Shown: positions 15,167-23,625, counted from the first letter of the stretch. The stretch is 24,992 bases of DNA from Nitrospiraceae bacterium UBA2166 (GCA_002328825.1 DCWI01000098.1:220-25211), one strand, 5' to 3'. Numbers and translations: made by a program. The notes: generated from the sequence alone by a model not told the origin.

Positions 15167-16048
15167 TCAATCATCATACTCTAGCTCTTTTCCTGAGGGA
15201 TGATAAACACGCATTCGATCAGACGTTGAACGACTTGAGACCTCTCCCGATCGAGAATCAAATTCATATACCGCACCAAATGGGTCGGGACGAATGTCAT
15301 CAAGAATACCAATTTCCACTAACCTCTCAAGAGATTCTGGCAATACACCAAACTGACGCTGATATGAGTCAATCGCACGCTCCAATGCCAGCAAGTCTTG
15401 CTCGATGATCACTTCTTTCATCCGCATCTCTAACTTTTCTTTGAGGCTGGAATCACCCGTATTCTCATAGATACGGCCAAGCAATTCGAGCGCGACCTGT
15501 GGAGAATTCGCCTGAACATGCAGTCGTGCGGCAAGTAACGGAAGCCATGGAGGATGTCCAGGTAGTTTAGTCGCCATCTCAATATAGACCGCCGCTGCCT
15601 CATAATCACGCAAAAAATTAAAGTAATTAAAGCCTATAAAAAATGGAATCTTCCAGTCTTTGACATTGGAACTGATTCCTTTCTTCAAAATTTTATTGCT
15701 CTGGTCAACATGCTCAGCAATAATCGTGAGGACTAACCCTCCAGCCAAATAAGCATCAGCAAACTTAGGATCGAGCGTGGTCACAATATCCAGAGCACGG
15801 TAGGTCCAGTTATAGTCATCTTGTGTGACTTGGCGATCCCCCCACACTTGAATTGCCCTTAGCCAAACAAGATCAGCCACCACATGCTCGTATCCTACTG
15901 ATGCAATCTTCAAGGCTTCTCCATCTAGAAGATACATCAACGATCGTGGTGAAGTTTCAGCCCCTCGTCTATTATCAATAAAGTTCTGAAGTTGATAAAT
16001 TCCTACCATAACTATCACCATGCATGAAAATATTACTCCACTCCTCAT
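15167..16048 (-). CDS. Membrane-anchored TPR protein with GspG-like C-terminal motif
   Basis: 293 residues from the ATG at 16048 (a TTG precedes it directly). An N-terminal helix (about 4-20) would anchor the protein, with the rest periplasmic. Residues about 75-210 are helical with TPR-like spacing (YRALDIVTTLDPKFADAYLAGG; DYEAAAVYIEMATKLPGHP). The C-terminal part, AIDSYQRQFGVLPESLERL then RPDPFGAVYEFD and GEVSS (about 225-275), resembles the end of type II secretion pseudopilin GspG: the same Y..G.LP..L..LV, DPFG.Y and terminal Gly-x-Val-x-Ser order. It lies 6 nt upstream of the ABC ATPase and 6 nt after the Wzy_C gene. By position it could correspond to PilG of PilGHI. That is contextual; I did not recognise a direct homologue. 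Confidence 0.75.
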   Translation of the reverse strand: MRSGVIFSCMVIVMVGIYQLQNFIDNRRGAETSPRSLMYLLDGEALKIASVGYEHVVADLVWLRAIQVWGDRQVTQDDYNWTYRALDIVTTLDPKFADAYLAGGLVLTIIAEHVDQSNKILKKGISSNVKDWKIPFFIGFNYFNFLRDYEAAAVYIEMATKLPGHPPWLPLLAARLHVQANSPQVALELLGRIYENTGDSSLKEKLEMRMKEVIIEQDLLALERAIDSYQRQFGVLPESLERLVEIGILDDIRPDPFGAVYEFDSRSGEVSSRSTSDRMRVYHPSGKELEYDD

Positions 16049-16054
16049 CAAGAG

Positions 16055-18043
16055 TTACTCAAGTAATGAAAGTGCACTTCGAATTTTTTCAGTATCTACA
16101 TTCAGATAGGTTTGCTCAAATGATGTTTGATCTTCATCTTGATACCTAGCCTTTCTTGCAAGTAACTCCCGATATTCTGAAGCGGCCTTCTGAGGCAGAC
16201 CAAGTTGGTCATAAAGACGAGCCAATTCCCATCGAGCAGGAAGATAATTAGGTTCAAGTTCAACAGCACGTACAAGATTCATTCTCGCATGGTACAAATC
16301 ATCAAGTAATACTAAAATACGTGCATGATCAGCATAATGACTCGGAGAATACGGATCTTTTTCAATCGCATCATGATACGAAGTTCTAGCCTCTCTAAGA
16401 GCCCATTGCCGTATATCATCATCCATTGCCATATAAGAAAACGTCTGATAAATCAGGCCTCGATGGCTAGAATATCGCCCATCAAGAGGATTGAGATGAA
16501 TCGCGTAGTCAATTGCAGCAACCGATTCCTGCCCCCATGACCATTCTGTCGACCGCCTCATCCCATGATAGAAAACGGAAGCGAGAGCATCGTGATACTT
16601 AGCGTTGCCTGGGTCGAGAAATACGGTCAAATTAATTCTGCCCACGGCCTGATCAATGTTCCCCTCATTAAGAAATCGTGATCCATCCACGTACACATAC
16701 CATGCAAGTGCGGGTCGGACAATAACCACACTTGCAAGCATCCCCATCAGAACCAATGCACATATAACAAGGCGAGGTCGAGGAACATCAACACAAACAT
16801 AACAAGCCCCATTGGTTTCCCACTGATGAAGGATCACAATGAAAGCTCCGAGTAGAACCAGCAAAAGCACTATACTAGGTTGATGCAATGAAGAGTCTAC
16901 AGCCGCATGCATCAATATCCCCAACATCCCTCCCGCAAGTCCAATCACCATATCACGATCCCAGAGCTTTCTCTCTACGCATAGCATAGTCTTAAAGATC
17001 TTTCGCACGCGCACCAGCCCCCAACAAAACACCCCAACTCCCACAAGCCCAAGTTCAACAGTCATGTGAAGATATTCATTGTGCGCTGTCTGGGAGCGTT
17101 TTCCATATCGTGCCAACACATTTTCCTGAGGAGTTGGATATTGCTGAGAAAGATATTTATATATACCCATCCCAGCCCCCAAGGGATAATCGATTGCCCT
17201 CTCGATAGAACTCTGCCACATATCAAAACGAGAGTAAGCATAGGGGTTGTGTTGATGTTCATTTAATATCCGCTGTGGAAGAGGATTTGGAATAATGGTA
17301 ACCAAGAGGACGGTGACAAGCATAACCCCTAAAGTCACCTTTCCAAATCGAAACCATAACACGCTGCTGACGGCAACAAACAATGCTAGCCCTGCTCCTC
17401 GCGACCCAGTAATGACAATGGCAACAACCATAAGAGCCAGTGAAATTATTCCCACACTACGTTTCGTCCACTTCACTGAATCTTGACGAAGAACAAGAGC
17501 TAACACGAGTGCAGTCGTGGGCACTAAATATCCCGCAAGAAAGTTAGGATTGTAAAAAGTCCCCGTCGGACGTGGATGCCCCAAATAGATCCACTGAGCT
17601 ATAGCAAGAAAGGATTCAAAACATCCCATGGCAACGAGAGCATAAATAGCGTAGCGAATTTGCCATCGATCGTGAATCACATGAATGACAAGGAAATAGA
17701 ATATGGCATATGCAAGGATCATTCCAAACCATTGGATACTGACATGAAGATAGGACGACCGAAGCGTAGAAAACAGAGCAATGCCCAGAAAAAAAATGAT
17801 GGGAAGATCGAGGTTAGTGCGGCGAAATACGAATTGATGCTGTTTTAATGAATGAACAAACCACGCCACAAGAAGCCACAAACACCCTAAGCGAATCACC
17901 GCAAGGGGAAAATGAGTTGAGCCTCCTTCAACCAACGGAGAGAAGAGGACGAGGAGCAAAAGCGCGACAAATGCATATCGCCTCTCCATCATCACAGCAA
18001 CCCCCGTGATATTTTTACTGGTGTCCGCGATCGAATGACACAT
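16055..18043 (-). CDS. Wzy_C / O-antigen-ligase-like membrane protein with C-terminal TPRs
   Basis: 662 residues: about twelve transmembrane segments (about 22-470), then four or so TPR-like repeats (about 470-650; NEGNIDQAVGRINLTVFLDPG, DLYHARMNLVRAVELEPNY). Family features are RPTGTFYNPNFLAGYL (158-173), TGSRGAGLALF (212-222) at the start of Wzy_C and a large periplasmic loop ending in TAHNEYLHMTVELG (319-332) with the conserved His. The family comprises WaaL ligases, Wzy polymerases and PglL/TfpO oligosaccharyltransferases, all acting on undecaprenyl-linked glycan in the periplasm. The start at 18043 has GAGGGG 6 nt upstream; MMERR at 17992 is an alternative. It lies 77 nt after a pilin gene, a position like tfpO after pilA, so pilin glycosylation is as plausible as O-antigen ligation or polymerisation. 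Confidence 0.85.
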   Translation of the reverse strand: MCHSIADTSKNITGVAVMMERRYAFVALLLLVLFSPLVEGGSTHFPLAVIRLGCLWLLVAWFVHSLKQHQFVFRRTNLDLPIIFFLGIALFSTLRSSYLHVSIQWFGMILAYAIFYFLVIHVIHDRWQIRYAIYALVAMGCFESFLAIAQWIYLGHPRPTGTFYNPNFLAGYLVPTTALVLALVLRQDSVKWTKRSVGIISLALMVVAIVITGSRGAGLALFVAVSSVLWFRFGKVTLGVMLVTVLLVTIIPNPLPQRILNEHQHNPYAYSRFDMWQSSIERAIDYPLGAGMGIYKYLSQQYPTPQENVLARYGKRSQTAHNEYLHMTVELGLVGVGVFCWGLVRVRKIFKTMLCVERKLWDRDMVIGLAGGMLGILMHAAVDSSLHQPSIVLLLVLLGAFIVILHQWETNGACYVCVDVPRPRLVICALVLMGMLASVVIVRPALAWYVYVDGSRFLNEGNIDQAVGRINLTVFLDPGNAKYHDALASVFYHGMRRSTEWSWGQESVAAIDYAIHLNPLDGRYSSHRGLIYQTFSYMAMDDDIRQWALREARTSYHDAIEKDPYSPSHYADHARILVLLDDLYHARMNLVRAVELEPNYLPARWELARLYDQLGLPQKAASEYRELLARKARYQDEDQTSFEQTYLNVDTEKIRSALSLLE

Positions 18044-18120
18044 CGGCCGCCCCTCACTTTAAAGGAACGACCGAACATTTCATGAAATAAAATAAGGCAG
18101 GTTACGTGAAGTAAGACGCG

Positions 18121-18561
18121 TTAGACATCATTGAGAATGGCCCGTAGATCGTTTGCATCATTGATCGCCCAGTGATCGACATCAGCATCCCCATCGATAT
18201 TAGCACATGCATCTGCACTAAAAGCCCCAGTCGCAACAGCTCCTATTCCAGAAGCACACGCATCTGCACCTGTATTTCCGATGACACCTGCAGTGCCCCC
18301 ATCATCGTATCCATACCTTGCGCCAGATTCCGGTTCATAGGAGATAGCTGAAAAAACATCATACCCATCGTTTTCAGCAAAATATGAAAGTTGGGCAGTA
18401 TAAACGCCCTTGAGATTGACCTTGGCCTCGCTCTGTTTTGCCTTAGTTTGATACTTAAGGAAGTTTGGAATGGCAATGGCTGCCAAAATTCCAATAATTG
18501 CGACGACAATCATCAACTCAACTAAGGTAAACCCTTTGGTGTTAGACCTCATCATCTTCAC
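18121..18561 (-). CDS. pilA: Type IV major-type pilin
   Basis: A type IVa pilin of 146 residues. The short basic leader MKMMRSNTKG precedes the class III cleavage site G^FTLVELMIV with Glu at +5, followed by the hydrophobic assembly helix IIGILAAIAIPNFLKYQTKAKQ. The C-terminal part has two cysteines, 16 residues apart (DACASG to ADACAN), probably a disulfide loop, and ends in VDHWAINDANDLRAILNDV. The start is the GTG at 18561, 7 nt after a strong AAGGAGGT; the ATG at 18555 would be 13 nt away. The pilin is exported, cleaved by a PilD-type peptidase and polymerised. No PilB, PilC, PilD or PilT is in this window, so assembly genes must lie elsewhere. It is paralogous to the pilin just upstream. 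Confidence 0.93.
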   Translation of the reverse strand: MKMMRSNTKGFTLVELMIVVAIIGILAAIAIPNFLKYQTKAKQSEAKVNLKGVYTAQLSYFAENDGYDVFSAISYEPESGARYGYDDGGTAGVIGNTGADACASGIGAVATGAFSADACANIDGDADVDHWAINDANDLRAILNDV

Positions 18562-18567
18562 AACCAC

Positions 18568-18575
18568 ACCTCCTT
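18568..18575 (-). promoter_or_regulatory. Strong Shine-Dalgarno of the first pilin
   Basis: AAGGAGGT on the minus strand, a near-complete anti-16S match. It favours the GTG at 18561 as start and suggests high expression, as expected of a structural subunit. Confidence 0.7.
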
Positions 18576-18797
18576 TTTACTCCTCAATATGGTCATCGGC
18601 CCTTTACATAACATGAAATATCATTTACGTAATCTATCCCAAAACCTACATCATCACCACTACTTCGGTAGATGGTGCATGGTGACGAAGTTCCCCAGCA
18701 ATGTCAACTAAGAGGAGGGAAAAGACTAAAGATACTCCTATCTCATTCTCAGTGATCACGCGTATAAAATAAAACTGTATGAGCAAAGTATCCTCAA

Positions 18798-19244
18798 TTA
18801 ATTTGACACGTCATTGAGCTGATTTATAGGGACAGAACTGGCGTCTGTGATATACCAGTCATCGACCGTACTATCAGTATCAATTTGGCCACATGCCTGT
18901 GCGGTAAACGCCGTATCAGAAGCACCCCCAACATTTGTGGCACATTTAACTCCTGGAATTTTCCCTGCCGTGCCACCGCCCATGTGATAGGTATATCTCC
19001 CACCATCGACCGCCCACCCAAGCGTATCAAAATCAGAATGATAGGAGGCCTGCTCTGCGAAATACGCAAGTTGAACAGAATAGAGACTCTTAAGATTTGT
19101 CCGTGCTTCGGCTTGCCTTGCCTTCGATTGATGCATCATATATTTTGGTAGCGCAATCGCGGCTAAAATTCCTATAAGCGCAACCACGATCATAATTTCG
19201 ACGAGAGAGAAAGCTTTTAATCGATAATCCACGACTCTCGGCAT
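18798..19244 (-). CDS. Type IV pilin paralogue with Ala at the cleavage position
   Basis: 148 residues: leader MPRVVDYRLKA, then FSLVEIMIVVALIGILAAIALPKYMMHQ, the N-methylated pilin helix with Glu at +5. The residue before Phe is Ala (codon GCT), not the Gly nearly always needed by prepilin peptidase. The globular part aligns with the neighbouring pilin: two cysteines with the same 16-residue spacing (KCATNV to AQACGQ), then ID and an acidic end VDDWYITDASSVPINQLNDVSN. Shine-Dalgarno AAGGAG lies 6 nt from the ATG. It follows the TPR lipoprotein by 37 nt, so the two probably share a transcript. It could be a minor pilin, an alternative major pilin or a slowly processed form. Confidence 0.92.
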   Translation of the reverse strand: MPRVVDYRLKAFSLVEIMIVVALIGILAAIALPKYMMHQSKARQAEARTNLKSLYSVQLAYFAEQASYHSDFDTLGWAVDGGRYTYHMGGGTAGKIPGVKCATNVGGASDTAFTAQACGQIDTDSTVDDWYITDASSVPINQLNDVSN

Positions 19245-19281
19245 CGTGCTCTCCTTATATAAGAGTGTCTCGACTGCTAGA

Positions 19282-21051
19282 TCAAATGCCCTCTTTCACC
19301 TGTGGATTCCCAAAACCATGTTTCTGAAACACATCGCGCAACGTCTGATTGTCTGGATTTAGCTCTAGAGATCGTACCCATGCCTTCCGTGCCTCATCCT
19401 GTTTCCCCAAGGAAAGATAGACTTCCCCAAGATGCTGCACAATAACAGGATCATCAGGAACAAGAGTGACCGCTCGTTCAAGTTGCAATAGAGCTTCCTG
19501 ATTGCGTCCCATTTTATAGTAAGCCCAAGCAAGGCTATCAACATAATACCCGTTGTCTGGCTGAATGGAAACGGCACGTTTGATTAATCCCATTGCCTCA
19601 TCAAGCTGAATCCCTCGCTCAACGTAATAGTAGCCAAGATAATTCAACGCATCAGAGTGAGAAGGGTCCAAGGCAATAGTTTTCTGCATATGAGCAATCA
19701 ATTCAGCTGTTTGATCAAGTTTTTCATGAACAATACCAAGATGATAGTGAAAATGAGGGACTGCTTCACCCAAAGCAACTCCTCGTTCTAAGACATCAAC
19801 AGCATCATGATAGTGCTCTAGTTGAGTCAAACCTAATGCCAAAACTAAATACAAATTAACGCGTTGTGGTTCAAGTTGCACGGCTCTTTGCAAGAGAGTC
19901 ACTGATTCTTCAAAATTCTTCAAGCGGTAATAGAGATGTCCAAGGTGAACAATCGTATCGAGATATTTATCATCAATCGCAAGCACATGTTGATATTGTT
20001 TGATCGCTTCCTCATACGCCTCACTCTCTTCGAAAACCAGGCCGAGGTAGTCACGTGCCATAACATCATTCGGACGCTGAGCAACCACTTTCTGGAGATG
20101 AGTTGCAGCTTTCGAAAACTGCTGTAGCTCGATATAAAGCAAAGCAACTCTCAACGTCGCCTCAAGATTGTAAGGATTTTCCTGCAGGATTTCCTCAAGC
20201 AGCACAAGCGCAGGTTCATAAGATTGCTCCTTAAGGTAAAGCCGAACTAATTCTGATCGCAATACCTCTGGAGATCCGCGCAATGTCATGAGCCCCTCGC
20301 GATGCACCTCAATAGCCTCAGAAACTGAGCCCGTCTCCTCATAGACTTTTGCAAGTGCTAGGTAAGCCGGCAAAAAATCTTGTTTGCCCGCAATGGCACG
20401 TTTGAAATATCGCACAGCGTGTTCAGACTCATCTTGCCCAAGCGCAACACGGCCAAGGTGGTAATACGCGATCGGTAAATCTGGCCGAATATCAACACTC
20501 CTTTGAAGTGCCTGTTTCGCCTCACCAAGCTTGTTGAGGCTCAGTAGCAGAACTCCTTTTTTTATGAAAACATCATGATTTTCGGTGTCACGTTGAATCA
20601 CGACATCGTAGAGTGTCACCGCACGCTCAAGCGCTCCAATTGCCACCAAAACATCGGCAAGTAATATCTGTGTATTTGCATCAATGTCAGCTTCCTTTAG
20701 CGCATCATCAACATGACCAAGTGCCCTATCACGATCCTTCTTTCCAGCATAAATCGCCGCTACCCTCGCGTGGAGATATGGAGACGATGGATCAAACTCT
20801 AAAGCCCGTTCATAGTTATCCTTTGCGGAATCAATATTTCTAGATAACTCATCACGAACTCCCATTATAAATTGGAAGTACGCCTCATGTTGTTGAGGGG
20901 AGGAGAGCTCTGATGCTGAAAAAAATTGACTTGGAACAGATTGAACAGTCATGTTGAGGGTTTGTGGAGACCCCGCGCAGGCAATCACTAGAAACACAAG
21001 ACTCAGCGCAACACCAAGCGCCTGCAATAACCTAAGAAGGGTTTTGTTCAC
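19282..21051 (-). CDS. TPR-repeat lipoprotein
   Basis: About 589 residues. From the GTG at 21051 the N-terminus is a compact lipoprotein signal, VNKTLLRLLQALGVALSL followed by VFLVIAC, with lipobox V-I-A-C25 and Ala/Gly at +2/+3 (no Asp retention signal, so the outer membrane is likely). The frame extends to an ATG at 21105, but that version puts a Gly/Cys-rich tail before the signal and lacks a Shine-Dalgarno. The rest is a long run of TPRs, roughly fifteen 34-residue units from about 50 to 575 (e.g. AYYHLGRVALGQDESEHAVRY; PDDPVIVQHLGEVYLSLGKQ), a protein-binding superhelix. It ends 37 nt before a pilin gene. PilF/Tgl are TPR lipoproteins needed for PilQ secretin assembly but are much shorter, so a T4P role is inference. 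Confidence 0.87.
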   Translation of the reverse strand: MNKTLLRLLQALGVALSLVFLVIACAGSPQTLNMTVQSVPSQFFSASELSSPQQHEAYFQFIMGVRDELSRNIDSAKDNYERALEFDPSSPYLHARVAAIYAGKKDRDRALGHVDDALKEADIDANTQILLADVLVAIGALERAVTLYDVVIQRDTENHDVFIKKGVLLLSLNKLGEAKQALQRSVDIRPDLPIAYYHLGRVALGQDESEHAVRYFKRAIAGKQDFLPAYLALAKVYEETGSVSEAIEVHREGLMTLRGSPEVLRSELVRLYLKEQSYEPALVLLEEILQENPYNLEATLRVALLYIELQQFSKAATHLQKVVAQRPNDVMARDYLGLVFEESEAYEEAIKQYQHVLAIDDKYLDTIVHLGHLYYRLKNFEESVTLLQRAVQLEPQRVNLYLVLALGLTQLEHYHDAVDVLERGVALGEAVPHFHYHLGIVHEKLDQTAELIAHMQKTIALDPSHSDALNYLGYYYVERGIQLDEAMGLIKRAVSIQPDNGYYVDSLAWAYYKMGRNQEALLQLERAVTLVPDDPVIVQHLGEVYLSLGKQDEARKAWVRSLELNPDNQTLRDVFQKHGFGNPQVKEGI

Positions 21052-21230
21052 TAACGCTATCCAATGACGGCACCCGCCATATCCACCCCCACAAAACAAC
21101 CTCATCGCATTCTAACAACTAGCACAAACGCGTGTTATTTCATGGTTTAGTTGGCAACTGTAATTCCTCGGCCTGCATATGTACAACATAACTAAAAACC
21201 TCATAACCCTAGTTGGGGCAAACCAAAAGA

Positions 21231-22580
21231 TCACTGATTTTCTCTATAAGATCGGTTTTCAAACTTGGCCACACGATCACGAAAAGTGAGTTCCAATTCC
21301 CCAGTTGGTCCATTCCGATGTTTTCCAATGATGATTTCGGCAACACCCTGTTTTTCTGAGGATTCAGGGTAGTATTGATCTTCACGATAAATAAAGATGA
21401 CAAGATCAGCGTCTTGCTCAATCGCACCTGACTCACGAAGATCTGCTAGAAGTGGCCGAGGAGGCTTTCGACTTTCCACAGCGCGACTCAACTGTGACAA
21501 CGCAATAACTGGCACGTTTAGTTCCTTGGCCAAAGCCTTAAGAGATCGAGAAATATCCGAGATTTCTTGCTGACGACTTTCTGAATTCGAACGCCCCTGC
21601 ATGAGTTGAAGATAGTCTACTATCACCATATCCAACCCCGCCTCACTCTTCAATCTACGGGCCTTTGCCCGCATTTCTAACGCCGAGAGTGCCCCGCTAT
21701 CGTCAATAAATATCTTCGCCGCGCTCAGCCTACCCGCAGCATCAACAATCTTATGAAATTCCTCTCGCTTCAGTTGCCCTGTCCGAATATGATGAGAATC
21801 AACATCTCCCTCGGAGCTCAGCATTCGAAGAACAAGCTGTTCTTTTGACATCTCCAAGCTAAACACCGCAATTACCGAGTCATGATGGACAGCAGCATGA
21901 AGTGCCGCACCCAATGCAAGACTAGTTTTTCCCATGCTCGGCCGTCCAGCGATCACGATTAAATCAGACGGCTGAAAACCTGCTGTCTTAGTATCTAAAT
22001 CAACAAATCCTGATGGGATTCCAGTGATTTCAGACTTCTTCCCATAAAGTTCCTCGATCAGGTGAAATCCAGATGTGACAACATCCTTGAGTGGAACAAA
22101 CGAACGCCGATGACTGGCTTGTGAAATGCTAAAGATATTTTGCTCCGCTTGATCCAGTAACTCGTCAGCATTTCGACCTCCCTCTAACCCTTGGGTTACA
22201 ATTTCAGTCGACACTTGAATCAGATCACGTAATACCCCTTTTTCATGAACAATTTTAGAGTGATACTGAATATTGGCAGCAGTGGGGATAGATTGCACCA
22301 GCGAAGCGAGATACCCGAAACCTCCAATCTCCTCAAGAACATTCTTTTGCTTGAGATGCTCTGAAAGCGTAATCAAGTCTATGGCCTCATTACGCTCAGA
22401 CAAGGCAAGCATCCCAAGAAAAATCTTGCGATGCGCCTCTCGATAAAAATCGTCCTGAGAAAGAATCTCGATGGACTTGTTCAGGGACTGGTTGTCGAGA
22501 AGAATAGCCCCAAGAACTGACTGCTCAGCCTCAAGACTTTGAGGAGGGAGTTTTGCAACTGACTCGTCAATCAATGCCAT
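21231..22580 (-). CDS. dnaB: Replicative DNA helicase DnaB
   Basis: A hexameric 5'-3' helicase that unwinds DNA at the replication fork and recruits primase. The 449 residues are normal length. The N-terminal DnaB domain runs from about 11 to 112 (LPPQSLEAEQSVLGAILLD), a linker covers about 115-170, and the RecA-like domain follows. Walker A is GRPSMGKTS (212-220), FSLEMS is at 240-245, Walker B/H2 is VIVDYLQLMQGR (319-330), then VPVIALSQLSR and the C-terminal DLRESGAIEQDADLV. No intein is present. The ATG at 22580 has no obvious Shine-Dalgarno. It sits 60 nt after hisZ. The 3' side (21106-21230) contains no gene and no strong terminator. Confidence 0.98.
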   Translation of the reverse strand: MALIDESVAKLPPQSLEAEQSVLGAILLDNQSLNKSIEILSQDDFYREAHRKIFLGMLALSERNEAIDLITLSEHLKQKNVLEEIGGFGYLASLVQSIPTAANIQYHSKIVHEKGVLRDLIQVSTEIVTQGLEGGRNADELLDQAEQNIFSISQASHRRSFVPLKDVVTSGFHLIEELYGKKSEITGIPSGFVDLDTKTAGFQPSDLIVIAGRPSMGKTSLALGAALHAAVHHDSVIAVFSLEMSKEQLVLRMLSSEGDVDSHHIRTGQLKREEFHKIVDAAGRLSAAKIFIDDSGALSALEMRAKARRLKSEAGLDMVIVDYLQLMQGRSNSESRQQEISDISRSLKALAKELNVPVIALSQLSRAVESRKPPRPLLADLRESGAIEQDADLVIFIYREDQYYPESSEKQGVAEIIIGKHRNGPTGELELTFRDRVAKFENRSYRENQ

Positions 22581-22640
22581 CGAAATAGCAAGAGCTGCAG
22601 CAACACGTTTACACCTATTACAACGTAGAGTGCAACTACC

Positions 22641-23615
22641 CTATGCAAGAAGACGGAATAACCGTCCCAAATCAAAAGCAAACCCAGTCGAAGGACAATC
22701 GGACCCGAAACGCCCAATGAGATGGTCGTACCGGCCTCCGCCTCCTAGCGCCCATCCGCTCCCTTCAATAAAAACATTAAATACAAGTCCAGTATAATAG
22801 TTAAAGGAGCGAATTTCACCAAGGTCTATAAGAACATGTTCGCCATGCCCTTCCTTTGCAAGTAAAGCATAAACTTCTCTGATCCTATCAAGCGCAGCAA
22901 GAGAATCATCCCAATGTCCCGCTATCGAAGCAGCCTTGTCAATGACAGATTCCTGCCCAAACAACGTAGGCACCTCTAGGATAATATTGGTTAGCGATTG
23001 TGGAACATCTACTCCAGAAAGAATTTCATCAAGTTCCGTCAAACTTTTCTTCGCCGCCGCCAATCTCAGCTTCCATTTAACCGTATCTGAGATCAATGCT
23101 TTCGAAAGAAGTGTATTGAAAAACTCGCCCTGCCCAATAGTTAAGGTAAATCGAGTAAGCCCTAAGCCGCGAAGACAAGCAATCGCAACTACAATCATTT
23201 CAACATCAGCTGCAGCACTTTCCAGTCCAATCAATTCAGCTCCAATGTGAAAGATCTCCTGATTCCGACCTGAATGATCAGGATCATATCTATACACGGG
23301 AGCACTGTAGCAAAGACGCAGGGGACGAACGTCAGCAAACATGCCCATCGCTACCATCCGCGCGATTTGCGGAGTCACATCAGGACGAAGAATCAAATCT
23401 CGCCCATTCCGACGATCAAGCACCTTATACCCTTTATCGATAAGATCGCCCTCCAACCCCAGAGAAAGCACGTCTAAGTACTCGAACGAGGGAGGAACAA
23501 CCTCTTGAAACCCCCACTTTTTGAAAACCGAAAAAATTATTTCCTCTGCGCGCCGCTTCTGCACTGCAGCCGGAGGAAGCACGGCAGACATCCCCGGAGG
23601 AGTTTTACTCCTCAT
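22641..23615 (-). CDS. hisZ: ATP phosphoribosyltransferase regulatory subunit HisZ
   Basis: HisZ is a catalytically inactive histidyl-tRNA-synthetase-like partner of the short form of HisG, in the first step of histidine synthesis. Class II synthetase motifs are present (KKWGFQEVVPPSFEY; DLILRPDVTPQIARMV; RLCYSAPVYRYD), with the paralogue-type end ALGGGGRYDHLIGRFG. At 324 residues it lacks the anticodon-binding domain of true HisRS, which supports HisZ. The start is the ATG at 23615, with GGAG 6 nt upstream and the family-like N-terminus MRSKTPPGMSAVLPPA. The ORF is open to an ATG at 23660 inside serA, which has no ribosome site. It follows serA by 29 nt. The short hisG is expected elsewhere. 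Confidence 0.93.
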   Translation of the reverse strand: MRSKTPPGMSAVLPPAAVQKRRAEEIIFSVFKKWGFQEVVPPSFEYLDVLSLGLEGDLIDKGYKVLDRRNGRDLILRPDVTPQIARMVAMGMFADVRPLRLCYSAPVYRYDPDHSGRNQEIFHIGAELIGLESAAADVEMIVVAIACLRGLGLTRFTLTIGQGEFFNTLLSKALISDTVKWKLRLAAAKKSLTELDEILSGVDVPQSLTNIILEVPTLFGQESVIDKAASIAGHWDDSLAALDRIREVYALLAKEGHGEHVLIDLGEIRSFNYYTGLVFNVFIEGSGWALGGGGRYDHLIGRFGSDCPSTGFAFDLGRLFRLLA

Positions 23616-23621
23616 CGTGGT

Positions 23622-23625
23622 CTCC
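23622..23625 (-). promoter_or_regulatory. Shine-Dalgarno deciding the hisZ start
   Basis: GGAG on the minus strand, 6 nt before the ATG at 23615-23613. The two upstream in-frame ATGs at 23660 and 23627 have no comparable site. Confidence 0.6.

Noticed and set aside
18661..18710. Inverted repeat ACTTCG/CGAAGT between the two pilin genes as a terminator
   Set aside because: The six-base arms are separated by about 18 nt with no T tract after them. The stem is too weak and lacks the expected tail.
22641..23615. Histidyl-tRNA synthetase (HisS)
   Set aside because: The product is about 100 residues too short and lacks the C-terminal anticodon-binding domain, so HisZ fits better.
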